A stretch of 64,000 nt of DNA. Origin: Lineus longissimus. Taxonomy: Eukaryota > Nemertea > Pilidiophora > Heteronemertea > Lineidae. Position numbers and translations under genes: made by a program. Numbering within the stretch: the stretch's first letter is position 1; each line of letters begins with the position of its first letter. Location of the stretch: positions 11,581,501 to 11,645,500 of the forward strand of contig NC_088323.1 of the NCBI RefSeq assembly GCF_910592395.1, in the 5' to 3' direction. The notes beneath the pieces are model-generated. The model was not told where the DNA came from. It saw only the letters and a program-made list of their open reading frames with translations, and ran no database searches. Shown piece after piece: positions 46,694-58,354 of the stretch.

Positions 46694-48043
46694 GTGTACA
46701 CTAGTAAAATATTAGCAACATTTTTACATTTCCAGTTGCAACAAATGTTGCGTAGTGTGTACAGAGCAAAACGCGTCTTACAACATGTTGTAAAATTGTT
46801 GCAAATTAAATGCAATGCAATTCTTTGTTGCATGTTGTAAAAATGTTGCAAACTCTTCAGCCAATCAGAAATAGGATTTGCGTCATGTGATCTACCGGAG
46901 TTCATGTGACTTGAACAAGAAGCAGGTATAGCAACTCTCAAGTGAGTGTCTTGCTTCGTAGGGTGATGAAACCTTTTCTAGAAGTTTTTGTATGACGGCT
47001 TGTCAGTCAACCGCAACTCCTTTAGGCTGCGTATCCATAGGGCATAGGCTGTTCCGTGCCCTGCACAACATTCCCTTTTTACCGCCTGGCGCGCCACACG
47101 GACAATGAACCTTCGTTGGTGTTATTGATCGTTCCCATAGGTTATGCCGTGTCACATTGCGGGCATATATGCACTGTGGATTGGGAATATAGGCCCATAT
47201 TGGGATTGAACATGTCCATTCTTTTGCGAGTGAACAACACGGAAGCAATGTCTGAGGCGAAATTAATTCAAGAGGTTCATCAACGGGAACTACTCTGGGA
47301 CCCCGAAACTGATGATTATCATAACAAGCACGAACCTGTAATTTGTTGCTTAAAAGTCAAGTTTTATATACATGTACATGTCAATTTGATGTTGCAAGTG
47401 AAAATACAAGTTACTTGTATTTTCATTTTCAATATTCATAAGAAATTGTCTTCTGAAATAATGACAGCGTGCGGATAAACGCGATTGACCGCTGCGAAAT
47501 GAGGACTACAAAGGCCTACATGACCAAAAAGGAATATCCAATGGAGACGCAGGGCATAGTGCCAGGTCACAAGGCTGTTACGCCATAACGCCACACTACA
47601 CAAGGGCATACCCTATGGATACGCGGCCTTAACAGGCAGTGGTATGCCCCATCATCCACCCTCATTTTGATCCAGGGCCTGGTCCATATTCTCTTTGGTT
47701 ATTTCGCCGCCTCTTCCGTCTCTCAACAATGACAGCTAAAACTGCTGCAGAAGCACTCAAAACACATCTTCTCTCCTTGGAATCATCCATTTTCCCTCCA
47801 AAATACCTATTTCCCTTTGTTCCCACTAAAAAGTTTGCAACAATTTACCAACATGTTGTAAAAATGTTGCTAATTTGTTGCAATTTTGTTGCTAGTGAAC
47901 ACAGGGCCTTGAAGGGCTTGTTGCAAAATTGTTGTAAAAATGTTGGTAAAATGTTGGTAAATGTTGGTAAAATGTTGGTAAAATGTTGGTAAAATGTTGG
48001 TAAAATGTTGGTAAAATGTTGCTAATATTTTACTAGTGTACAC
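46694..48043. mobile_element. Inverted-repeat DNA element with (AAAATGTTGGT)n-type ends
   Basis: GTGTACACTAGTAAAATATT at the left end pairs with the same sequence inverted at the right end. The subterminal zones are rich in TTGCAACA/TGTTGCAA motifs. The right one carries an ~11-bp tandem repeat (AAATGTTGGTA). A Harbinger-type MITE is nested inside. No transposase seen. Confidence 0.65.
47035..47628. mobile_element. Harbinger-type MITE (594 bp, TTA target duplication)
   Basis: GGCTGCGTATCCATAGGGCA at the left end matches the inverted right end GGCCGCGTATCCATAGGGTA. TTA flanks both sides (47032-47034 and 47629-47631). GG.. termini with 3-bp TTA duplications are typical of PIF/Harbinger elements. 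Confidence 0.7.
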
Positions 48044-48173
48044 CTAAGTCAAGTGAAACTCTTAACAAACCTTAGCAGAATGCCACCATTGAAATGTTGA
48101 TAATAATGATAGCAAGTAAAAACTTTAAACAGATAGACTTGATTTTTTTAACCAACTGCCACATGCGGTTTTC

Positions 48174-48179
48174 TTTATT
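48174..48179 (-). terminator. PolyA signal AATAAA of the small gene
   Basis: AATAAA on the minus strand about 45 bp after the stop codon at 48224-48226, consistent with a very short 3' UTR. Confidence 0.55.
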
Positions 48180-48223
48180 TAGTAAATTTTGAGGTAAGTA
48201 TTACAGAATGAAATACTTGAATA

Positions 48224-49009
48224 CTAGAATTGCCTGGCTCTTCTGATGATTGCACTGGTGAACACCGAAGTCGATGGGATGTGCAAAGTCATAGCTCGAT
48301 CCTCTCTCTTGGTCATCTTTGAGATGTGGTCACCAAATATGTTCAAATGCAGCTGCAGATCATTCCTGTCCTGCAAAACATGATGAGGAGATAACATTTT
48401 AATTTTGATAGAATAGGTAAGCTAGCCAAGTTTTATATCAAATACAAGGCCAACAACAACTGATAAGGCGCTAGGCCTAGGGCCGAATGATCAAGGAAGT
48501 TCATTGATATGATTGGGAATACATTGTGATAAGAGTGATGAATCGGCCCCGTTTGAGGCATTGTGCTATGTACAGTGTGCAAGTGTCAGTGTGTATCAGC
48601 TATCGCATTTATTGTTTGTTGACATTTCAAATCGCTGGAGTCGATCCTCAATTACAAAGTTTATGTACATTGGCAACCTTACCCGATGATATCAGAACGA
48701 TGTTTATTATTGTCTTGTTTATTCACATTAGTTCTGCTATGTGACAAGAGTTATTTGTTGAGAAATCCATGATTTAAAGCCGGACTTTGACATCGTTTCT
48801 CAGACCAACCAAGCTGCATTTCGCAGATCGTTTTTCAACGATCGTCGACGAACTATTTCAAATTAATCACATCCAGTTAAACAATCCAAGCCTTCCCTAA
48901 TGTCATCAACATGCAATAACACAAGAAGCCAAATATCATCGCCTATGAAATTGTGAATTTAATGAGAACTTACCTCTGAATTGACAGAACGCGATCTATT
49001 CCATAGCAT
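48224..49009 (-). CDS. Small two-exon gene of unknown function (60 codons)
   Basis: Exon 1 (49009-48974) starts at an ATG in good context (GAGACCATGC) and ends at TCAGAG|GTAAGT. Exon 2 (48370-48224) follows acceptor TCATGTTTTGCAG and ends in TAG. Phases match. The product begins MLWNRSRSVNSE, has a hydrophilic middle (DRNDLQLHLNIFGDHISKM) and ends TSVFTSAIIRRARQF. There is no signal peptide or membrane segment, the protein is basic overall, and I do not recognise it. Support comes from the clean intron, a promoter-like CpG-rich upstream region and a close polyA signal. It lies on the same strand as calpain, inside its longest intron, and inside the span of a family-B element, so it may be a nested gene or a captured one. 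Confidence 0.5.
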
Positions 49010-49075
49010 GGTCTCCTTACGTCTGAACTGCGCAGACTCGAGACGTGACGTTCGCTGCACGTGTGATTGGACGTG
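49010..49075 (-). promoter_or_regulatory. TATA-less promoter-like region of the small gene
   Basis: Within ~65 bp upstream of the ATG are CTGCGCAG (NRF1-like), GACGTGACGTTC, the E-box CACGTG (49058-49063) and an inverted CCAAT (ATTGG, 49066-49070). These are typical of housekeeping promoters. Confidence 0.45.
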
Positions 49076-49405
49076 GGATAACTCGCGCGAAATTTAAAAT
49101 GCTCTTCTTGGGGGTGCTCACTAAATTGCGCCAGTAACACCACCTGGTGAGAAATTCATGAACCACGCCTATTGATAATGAAAGAGAAAGCTTTGCTCTA
49201 TAAAATTAGATTTGATTCATGATCCCCAACTGAGAAATCAGCTGCTGGAAAAGTTTTTGAAAAATTTCGCTCGGTGCCACCTAGTGGCCAAACCGCTCAT
49301 CCTGCCGGACCCACATTTGGTCTATTCAGGAGTCCTGAAGGGTCTCAACGCCTCAGAGGGAAAATCTATCGCCTATCCGCCATAGTTTTGAAACGTGCCT
49401 GTTTA

Positions 49406-49451
<46 letters not shown>

Positions 49452-49452
49452 G
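49406..49452. repeat. (CAGA)n microsatellite in a family-B 3' end
   Basis: About eleven CAGA units, occupying the place of the (GGAT)n tract of other copies. Confidence 0.9.
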
Positions 49453-49526
49453 GACACTCATTCTACCATTTACTCATATGAATAGCTCAGCTTTTCAGCT
49501 GAGCTAAAAAAATTGCAAAATATTGA

Positions 49527-49728
49527 TTGCCAAGTCAAGAATCAGATTGGACCGAAGTCAGTGCCAGAGGTCACCTGTGTACAAAGTCTTAAGTTCATAG
49601 CTCTAGTGGTTTAGAATCGTACCACTGTTTTCAAAAAAGGTCACAGATGATAATGTAGAACAACAGACAAAGGAAAATGATGACAGACACCATGGTGTTC
49701 TATAGACTCCCCAACGGTAAGCCAAAAA
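49527..49728 (+). repeat. Family-A 3' end remnant
   Basis: Partial monomer (CCAAGTCAAGAATCAGATTG) and 3' end GACTCCCCAACGGTAAGCC followed by AAAAA. The (GAC)n tract is eroded. Confidence 0.7.
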
Positions 49729-49776
49729 GGAAGAAAAAATAAATGAATTTAACTTCGACTTTTGTCAGCTGAGCTA

Positions 49777-50065
49777 ATTAAAAACCCATGTGATATATAG
49801 TGGTTAGATGTACCCATGATATCAGATTGGTGTCAATCAGGCAGTAAAGCTTAGCTTTTCTAAGGTTTTCAGTTTTTGCCCCACGCCACGCAGTGAATCG
49901 GATCCAACCAAACTTCGGCCTCCAAGATCACCTGACTAAATGTGAGACCAATGGTCATTGCAGTACTAAAGCCTAATGAACAATTTACACCATTTGACCT
50001 CTGTGAACTCTAAACGTAGGTTATATCAAAATTGGTATAACATGTGATGTATCCGTGCCTACCAT
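49777..50065 (+). repeat. Family-A monomer, left half split by a family-B insertion
   Basis: Ends in CGTGCCTACCAT at 50065. The rest of the monomer (ATTATTGAAAACAAGTCACT) resumes after 53846. Confidence 0.8.
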
Positions 50066-52174
50066 AACAAGAGGCCTAAGGGCCTGGCGCTCAGCTGAAA
50101 TGGCTAGGTGAAGGCAATGGCCAAGTGTGTGTTGGAACCCTGTTATTATGAGGCAACGTTAAGCTGTAACGTCTAGCACGCAGAAGTGCTGGTGCGAAAG
50201 ACCTTCTTGCTATATCAGTGCATGCTGAAGTACTGAGTTGACGTCACCCTGCTATTATGATGTAAAGTCATTAGTCCTTGTCTTCATGCAGCGTAGGTGG
50301 AACTAATAACATGCACATGGAAACAAGGTACATAATTATTACAGTGTATTTTGTGAAGTGGGGCCTGGTGCTTTACAATGGTCAAATGAACCGACTGTTG
50401 TCTGGACATTGATGAAGTGGATGCAGCCAAATGTTTTGGATGGTCTTTTTTGTATGTGAAGGAAAGAAGATAAAGAGTTGGTTAACAAAATGAACTTTAT
50501 TGGTGCGGCAGATATTTGATGCCTTTCAGCAGATATTTGAAGCGCCTTGCGGCAGATATTTGTTGCCTTGCGGCAGATATTTGATAACACTCTCCGGGAA
50601 TGGAAAGCAGTAAAATGAGTAAGCACACCTTACTCTGAATGTGGGAACAGCAAGTGCTTTCCTGGAATTAACACTGACTGAATAAAAAAGGGTGACATAG
50701 ACGGGGAAATGTACACCACCAGATACAGTCCGTGCTTGATCAGGCATTTGTCAGATGATATCCTGAACAAGGCATCTATGGAAGCAAATCAAGAAAGAGA
50801 CTTAACCTTCGAAGGGCACACTTATTACTCAGTCAAACGTCAGTCCTGTGGGCTGTTTTCCAATTCAAAATAAAAGTGTTACCTCTTTAAATTAGTCTCA
50901 CAGACTGAACCATAACACTCAACAGCCAACTGTGCCCACATGATGTGAGCCGAGAGCTGGGCTTAAAGATGAGCGAGTGGTGTACTACATTTTGAAAATT
51001 GTCTATCATCTACGACATGTGACAGAACAGGACCTAGTGGACTTAATGATGAGGTACTATCAAATAAAGTGTCCATCAAATGAATCATGAGGGCCTGTTG
51101 AGTTATACTCTAAGCCTATCCTATAGGGCTAGGCTATCGTTTTTGTCTTTTTTACAGCCAACAGCACAGCGCAGTGTACAGACAGTACCGGATTGCAAAC
51201 CAAAAACATGAGCATTGCTGCATAACAAAACTGCAGTGGAATTCATACTACGATGTCATAATGTGACTTTCAAAATAATTGTTGTCACGGCCAATGACCA
51301 GACAGGGAGAAAACAAACGTAAATGGCGAGATTTGTTGCAAAATTGCCATCAACCACAACAACTCAGGGACCGTAGCCAAAATGGCCGACGGCGAATTCT
51401 CCGGTCGCTAGCGCAGTCCATAAACAAGCATCAATTTTACCAACTTTGAGTGCAAGCTTGGCCATCAAAGTTACATAACTGTTAGAAATACATCTAAACA
51501 ACATATATATACAGTTAACAGTGCATAAAAATCCCGAATCAACCTCCGGGCGCTACCTTTTTGTCTCCGTCAGACTCCGGGCCCTACCGGTTGTTATTTA
51601 GTGCGACCGCCACCAGAGTGTTTATCAAGATCTTTCGCCGTTTTAATTGCGCGTTTTAGGCAGATTAATCAATTATTACATGCATGCATTATCAATCACC
51701 AAAATGATAATTGCGTTGGCTATTTGAAACTAAGTTCAGATATTATTTTAGATCTTTGAATTGAATTTAGGCGAGTGATTTTTGACACCCGGTCGACATA
51801 TCAGGACTTGCAAAATTCACGCGAGATCGCTTGCATCATCGGCACGTTTGAAAACCGAAATTCACAAATTCCACAAATATTTATCACATACCATATGTAT
51901 CACCACAAAGGTAACCCTCTAGACTATTTGAAACCAAGTTCAGATACTTGTTTTCACACTGGTAGAGATCGACGGAAACAAATTTCTCGCTCTAAAATGA
52001 CATGAGACGAGCACCAACTTCCGCTAATTTGTGCACAAATTTCCGCAATATTATAAAAAACTATTGATAAATCTGAATTATATAGACTCTTTTCAGTACC
52101 TAAACAAATTTCAGGTACATGGTCATGTTGATTAAAAGAGTATCAACCGATTGAACATGAGAAATTTCACTCAC

Positions 52175-52201
52175 CTTCATTGAAGCGGCGACTACCGCCA
52201 T
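52175..52201 (-). CDS. Candidate first coding exon (MAVVAASMK) in a family-B element
   Basis: Minus-strand ATG in AAAATGGCGGT context, nine codons, then the consensus donor ATGAAG|GTGAGTG. The AAAATGGCGG context also resembles a YY1-type core promoter element. No downstream exon found. Confidence 0.3.
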
Positions 52202-52368
52202 TTTTAAATGGTGGCATCTCTTCTATCGATCTGCAAAAGCGGCACTGCTTGCAAAGAAGTTGAGCCACCGCCAAATTTGAAATCGCCAAAATTCAGTCAA
52301 TGTGCCTGCAGCGCCAACTGGCGGTGAAACTATATTAATTCCATTAAAAGTAAAAATGAAAAAATATT

Positions 52369-53429
52369 AAATGAAATGGCCAGGGCCATTGTGCTCACCT
52401 CATGTGGAGGAAAGATGGATAAAGAGCATGGTATTGTGTCATGTAGTGTTAGGTTTGATGTAGGTCCAAGCAATTACAATTTCCCCAAAATGGCCAATTT
52501 ACAGTACATTCGACCTCTGTGACCTTGAAAAGTAGGTCAAATCAAAGAAGACCCGGGTGACACATTGAATGGCTGTTAGAATTAGATCTACCTATGATAT
52601 AAAATTGGTGCCAATCGGGCAAGTCATTACTAGGAATAATGGCATTTTGAAGAATTTAGGATTTGGCCCCCTCCTTGGAGGCCAAACGGCAAATCAGATC
52701 GCACCAAACTTCGGTACCTGAGATCACCTGACCAAGGGGTACATGTGTACTTAATTTGTGATCAATAGTCATTGCAGTTAAGAAACGTGCCATAGTTACG
52801 GCCTGACGGCGAATTTATGCCATTTGACCTCTGTGACCTTGACAAGAAGGTCAAATTGAAAACCTGTGTGACATATACTGTATGGTGGTTAGATGTACCC
52901 ATGATATCAAATTGGTGGCAATCGGGCAAGAAGTTAAGGAATAATCACATTTTTAAGGTTTTTGGATTTTGCCCCCTGGTGGTCAAGTTGTGAATCATAT
53001 TGGACCAAACTTTGGTCCCTGAGATCACCTGACTAAGGGGTAAATGTGTACCAAATTTGGTATCAATAGTCATCGCAGTTTAGAAACGTGCCATCGTTAC
53101 ATCCTAACGGCCAATTTACACCATTTGACCTCTGTGACCTTGAAAAGGAGGTCAAATCAAAAACCCGGAGGATATATGATGCACTTTTGCTAGAAGTACC
53201 TACCATATTTTTTTCAAAATTTCCCAACTACTATTAAGGGAGATATTGCATATTTTCACTTTTAACATTTGGCCCCCTGGTGGCCAAACCACGAAACGAA
53301 TCGGACCGAAACTTGGTCTCCAAGGTGTCATTACATAAGGGTACATGTGTACCAAGTTTCAACTCAATAGCTCTAACAGTTACGAAACGTGCCCTGCTAA
53401 CGGACGACGGACGACGACGGACGACGACG

Positions 53430-53482
<53 letters not shown>

Positions 53483-53538
53483 ACGACGGACGCCACGGTA
53501 TGGGATAAGCTCACCTCTGCTAAGAGGTGAGCTAAAAA
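52369..53538 (+). repeat. Family-A element, young subfamily, copy 1
   Basis: 5' end ATGAAATGGCCAGGGCCATT then GTGCTCACCTCATGTGGAGG; three monomers; (GAC)n at ~53400-53490; 3' hairpin AGCTCACCTCT-GCTA-AGAGGTGAGCT (split stem), then AAAAA. Nearly identical to 54372-55500 and 58355-59506. Confidence 0.95.
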
Positions 53539-53846
53539 TATTCAGCCACATTTGAAAACAATATTTGCTCTTTGGACAGAGGTAAAAAGGGAAAGAAATC
53601 TAAACGTGAAATGACCTCATTCTCTTAATACAGGTCGGATCGCTCTGATTTTTCGTTTCTGAGTTCACCTTGGGCAACTCCTAATTTAGCACCATCAACG
53701 AAGTGGCTAGGCCTTCCCTGTCATGAATGTCCAATTTTGTCCACAGATGTGTCCCTAGATGGATGGATGGCTGGATGGATGGATTGCAGGACGGACACCA
53801 TTTGAACAGCTATTCTATTAGCTCCGCTGACTTTGTCAGCAGAGCT

Positions 53847-54371
53847 AAAAACATTATTGAAAACAAGTCACTAATAAGCGAGATATTGAACTTTTTACCG
53901 TTTCAGTTATGGCCCCCTGGTGGCCAAGTCAAGATTCCTATTGGATATTCGGTGTCTGAGGTTATCTGACCTGGAGGGTCATGCGTACCAAGTTTCAAGT
54001 TATTACCTTTAGTGGTTAAAAAACGTGCCATTGTTACACTCAAACTGCCAATTTATGCCATTTGACCTCTGTGACCTTGAAAAGTATGGAAATTATATTT
54101 AAACTGACACATTATTTCAGATTTTGCCCTCAGGTACCAAGTGGTGAATCAGATTGCACCAAACTTCAGTACCTGAGATCACCAGGCTGTTTGGTACCGT
54201 ACATGTGTACCAAATGTGAGATCGTTGGTCACTCAAGTTAAGAAACTTGTCCTAGTAAAAGCCTAACAACCATTTTTTTATCTCTGTGATCTTGAAAAGT
54301 AGGTCAAATCAAAAACCGGTTAGAAAAGTGATGTATCCTTGCTTGGTGTAGACCTACCATAAAAATAGAAT
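53847..54371 (+). repeat. Family-A monomers, right half of the split copy
   Basis: Continues the monomer broken at 50065 and is interrupted again at 54371 by the next family-A copy. About 16 bases of the monomer are missing at that second junction. Confidence 0.8.
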
Positions 54372-55500
54372 AAATGAAATGGCCAGGGCCATTGTGCTCA
54401 CCTCATGTGGAGGAAAGATGGATAAAGAGCATGGTATTGTGTCATGTAGTGTTAGGTTTGATGTAGGTCCAAGCAATTACAATTTCCCCAAAATGGCCAA
54501 TTTACAGTACATTCGACCTCTGTGACCTTGAAAAGTAGGTCAAATCAAAGAAGACCCGGGTGACACATTGAATGGTTGTTAGAATTAGATGTACCTATGA
54601 TATAAAATTGGTGCCAATCGGGCAAGTCATTACTAGGAATAATGGCATTTTGAAGAATTTAGGATTTGGCCCCCTCCCTGGAGGCCAAACGGCAAATAAG
54701 ATCGCACCAAACTTCGGTACCTGAGATCACCTGACCAAGGGGTACATGTGTACTTAATTTGTGATCAATAGTCATTGCAGCTAAGAAACGTGCCATAGTT
54801 ACGGCCTGACGGCGAATTTATGCCATTTGACCTCTGTGACCTTGACAAGAAGGTCAAATTAAAAACCTGTGTGACATATACTGTATGGTGGTTAGATGTA
54901 CCGATGATATCAAATTGGTGGCAATTGGGCAAGAAGTTAAGGAATAATCACATTTTTAAGGTTTTTAGGTTTTGCCCCCTGGTGGTCAAGTTGTGAATCA
55001 TATTGGACCAAACTTTGGTCCCTGAGATCACGTGACTAAGGGGTAAATGTGTACCAAATTTGGTATCAATAGTCATTGCAGTTTAGAAACGTGCCATCGT
55101 TACATCCTAACGGCCAATTTACACCATTTGACCTCTGTGACCTTGAAAAGGAGGTCAAATCAAAAACCCAGAGGATATATGATGCACCTTTGCTAGAAGT
55201 ACCTACCATATTTTTTCCAAAATTTCCCGACTACTATTAAGGGAGATATTGGCATTGCATATTTTCACTTTTACCGTTTGGCCCCCTGGTGGCCAAACCA
55301 TGAAACGAATCGGACTGAAACTTGGTCTCCAAGGTGTCATTACATAAGGGTACATGTGTACCAAGTTTCAACTCAATAGCTCTAACAGTTACGAAACGTG
55401 CCCTGCTAACGGACGACGGACAACGACGGACGACGACGACGACGGACGACGGATGCCACGGTATGGGATAAGCTCACCTCTGCTAAGAGGTGAGCTAAAA
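54372..55500 (+). repeat. Family-A element, young subfamily, copy 2
   Basis: Same structure as copy 1, with a much shorter (GAC)n tract (~55409-55455). Inserted in another family-A monomer. Confidence 0.95.
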
Positions 55501-55770
55501 ATAAGCGAGACAATGCATTTTTACCTTTTCAGTTTTAGCCCCCCCCCCCCCCCCCCAAGTTACGAATCAGCTCGGGAGCGAAATTCGACATCAGAGGTTT
55601 TCTTACATAGGGGGTCATGAGCACCAAGTTTTAAATTCATAGCTTCATGGTTGCCTAGTCAAGATCTCACTTTTTAGGTTATTACTTTTGGCTGCCTGGG
55701 GGCCAAGTCGAGAATCAGATTGGCCCGAAAGTCAGTGTCAGAAGTCACCTGGCCTAGGGGGGGTCCTCAA
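55501..55770 (+). repeat. Family-A monomer fragments
   Basis: TAAGCGAGACAATGCATTTT onward, with a long C run at ~55540-55556 replacing CCCCCTGGTGGCC, and a second partial monomer. Confidence 0.65.
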
Positions 55771-55861
55771 TCTTGACACTGGAGGCACTGATTTTGTTCC
55801 CTACAATGCCTCTAGAACTAGTAACTTGCCACCATCTTGCAAAGCAGTACCACGGATAAAG

Positions 55862-58354
55862 ATGAAATGGCCAGGGCAATTGTGCTCACCTGTCGATATG
55901 AAAGGGAGAGTATGAGGAAGAACTTGTCATTGTTAGGGGTTAATCAAGCAATAGTTGTGGGATGGTGTGGTTTGTCTTGAAAAAGTGGAGTTAGTCGTAT
56001 TGTTTTCCGCGTGCACATGTTACTGACGTTGGAATAAGTGAATCGTTATTTGTGGGAGAAGCTGAGAGATGTTTTCTGGCCAATTAAGACAGGTTTACAT
56101 GTGTCTTAGCTATTCAGTGACTATTGAAAATTAACAGCGCATTTACATTTTGTAAAACCTGCTGTCATTGGCCGAAATTTCAAATGAATGGGATGTACCT
56201 GTGGAATTGCGTGTGAATACGCTATCTTGAAAGGAGTATTTATCCTCGGCTTGCGATTAGAGAGAAATGTTGAAAAATATGATACAAGAACAATTGAAGA
56301 AAGGAATGCACAGTATAGAATATGATGTACTGAGTAACTAGGTAGTAGTTTGTATTCATTTTTGAGACAATAGTGAATAACATAGTTACAAGACAGCCCT
56401 ATAGTCGGATTCATAAGTAAATGTCACTGCCCTTTTGGGCCGCTGCGCAAAAACTACTGGGCTGATTTCTTCAAAGTTTGGTTTTTCTTGAATCTAATTT
56501 TGGGACCCAAGAGGATTTTCATATTTCAGTAACCATGGTTACGAAATATTTTTTTGTATGTATTGGTGTACATTGACGTAGTAAGGTTGACAATTTTTTT
56601 TCTTTATAATTTGCAAATCTCTAACCTGGAAATTGTGTTGGGTCCCGAAATTAGATTCAAGAAAAACCAAACTTTGAAGAAATCGGCCCAATAGTTTTTG
56701 CACAGCGACCCAAAAGGGCAGTCAGTGACATTTACTTATGATTCCGACTAGGCCTATAGCCTAGGCCTAACTATAAAAGCACTGATGACAGCTGCGCTAC
56801 ACTTTCATCATTATCATCATCTACTTTAGTCAACCAGCTCAGATGACCTTTCTTGGGGCAGTGATCGGTAACGGTGAACTCCTTCCGACCCAACAGGCAA
56901 ATGTTTACATTCGTGTCTCCGTGTATCATGGATTCATGTGTATACTAACACCGTTGTTGTGTTGACACACTGACTGACTCCGACTGTGTACATTTCTACA
57001 GCGACGAAAAACGATCACAAAAATGGTTCTTTTTAAGCACTCGTGACAAGTTTACAAAAATTAAAGCAAGTGTTTTTAGTAGAGGTTTACCTAATGAGTA
57101 GCGTCTGGGTGATTATAAACCATTAACTTGTGTTTAAAAGCCCACATTGTAACGAAAGGTTCCGGCTTGACGCTAATCTCCAATGACGCCAGCCGCCATT
57201 TTGCCATACTCTCGAAACTTTGGGATCGTCAAATGCAATGGAAATCACATAATTTCTGACACACACTGCTACAATTCATCATTTTATTGTTCTTTCACAG
57301 TATTATTACGCCACCCCGATTCGCAAGGCAGCTTGTACCAACTGGCTCTGCATTGACTATCCCCATTCCAAGCCGAAGAACAGTGTGACAAGTTTCTCAT
57401 TTTACCTTCCAATCACAGTCAAAATTTTCTAAAACAACCGGCAATGAGGACAAACTAATAATCTCAAACCAATCACAAGAATGTAATCAACACATACGAC
57501 CTCATCCGAAGAGCGGATGATTAAGTTTTAGCATTGATTCAAGGTGATTTAATTCCTTCTTCGTCTCGCTTCAAATTCATAAAATGGCTGTCTTCCATAC
57601 TTGTAGTATGCAGATCTAGTGGCGCAGTACAACACTGCGCATCTGGGATACCCCGACGGATTGCCTCGAACCGCGAAATTCAAAACTGCTGGCAATGTGC
57701 CAACTGACATTTTTGCACAATACCGCCACCTAGTGATATGAAATGAAATTAATCTATTTAATATCGAAACCTCTATATCAGGCCAACCTCTAAAACTTCA
57801 TTTCAAACTTCAATCTGCTGGAATAAAGAAAATGGGCTTTTTTAACCTTGACCTACTTATACCTGAATAGTAGGTCACACTGACCTAAATCTGTGTCAAC
57901 ATGTAGAGATGCCCAATAGGTGTCTACATATCAAATTTAGAGAGTCTATGACCAATAGCAAAAAAACGTGCCATGATCAAAGAAATTTTAGAGTTCGACC
58001 TCTGTGACCTTGAAATGAAGGTCAAATCGAAAACCCGTGTGATATGTGATTTACCTTTATTAGATACACCCACCATAAAATTTTCATCGCTCTAGCTTTG
58101 ACCATAAGCTTCAAAATGACAAAAAGAGGTTTTCAAAGAGCACCCCCTATATGGCAGACCAGCAGTCAAATTGCGCCGATTTTCATTCTGAAGGAAGGTC
58201 TTGCCTAGGGGTACCCACACACCAAGTATGAACTTTCTGGGTCAAGCGGTTAAGAAACGTGCCACAATTTTGTCAAAAGTTAACGACGGACGACGACGAC
58301 GACGACGGACGCCAGACGCCGCGGTATCGTATTAGCTCACCTGACGGGTGAGCT
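55862..58354 (+). repeat. Family-A-type element, composite (2.5 kb)
   Basis: 5' end ATGAAATGGCCAGGGCAATT; 3' end TTAGCTCACC-TGAC-GGGTGAGCTAA hairpin at 58354. It contains a MITE (56402-56750), a promoter-like stretch with AATGACGCCAGCCGCCATTT (57182) and a family-B-like segment (57700-57835). A core type with CTATATGGCAGACCAGCAG (58145) is shared with 10015-10035. Confidence 0.65.
56402..56750. mobile_element. MITE (349 bp, ~105-bp inverted repeats, TA-flanked)
   Basis: TAGTCGGATTCATAAGTAAA at the left end pairs with the inverted right end. The arms run inward to TTGAATCTAATTTTGGGACC with few differences. The TA at each edge may be the target duplication, as in Tc1/mariner-type elements. No coding capacity. 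Confidence 0.85.

Larger units (their letters stand above)
46076..49505 (+). mobile_element. Family-B Helitron-like element, composite, enclosing a small gene
   Basis: 5' end AACAAGAGGCCCAAGGGCC at 46076. The 3' tail shows GCGCCAGTAACACCACCTGG, a (CAGA)n tract, GAATAGCTCAGCTTTTCAGC and TGAGCT with AAAAA at 49505. It encloses an inverted-repeat element (46694-48043) and the two-exon gene at 48224-49009. Pairing of the two ends is inferred, since only the copy at 50066-53846 has independent proof of its ends. Confidence 0.5.
50066..53846 (+). mobile_element. Family-B Helitron-like element with verified ends
   Basis: 5' end AACAAGAGGCCTAAGGGCC; 3' end GCTGACTTTGTCAGCAGAGC followed by T and AAAAA. 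Removing it restores a family-A monomer (CCTACCAT joined to AAAAACATTATTGAAAAC), which fixes both ends and shows no target duplication beyond ambiguous A residues. This is as expected for rolling-circle Helitron/Helentron insertion. The interior contains a nested family-A copy (52369-53538), promoter-like sequence and a candidate first exon. Confidence 0.8.

Noticed and set aside
53234-53555. Reading frames rich in poly-Asp, poly-Arg or poly-Ser on both strands (also 55354-55620, 58273-58458 and 59219-59548)
   Set aside because: They are translations of the (GAC)n tract and conserved ends of family-A repeats; the same frame recurs in each copy.
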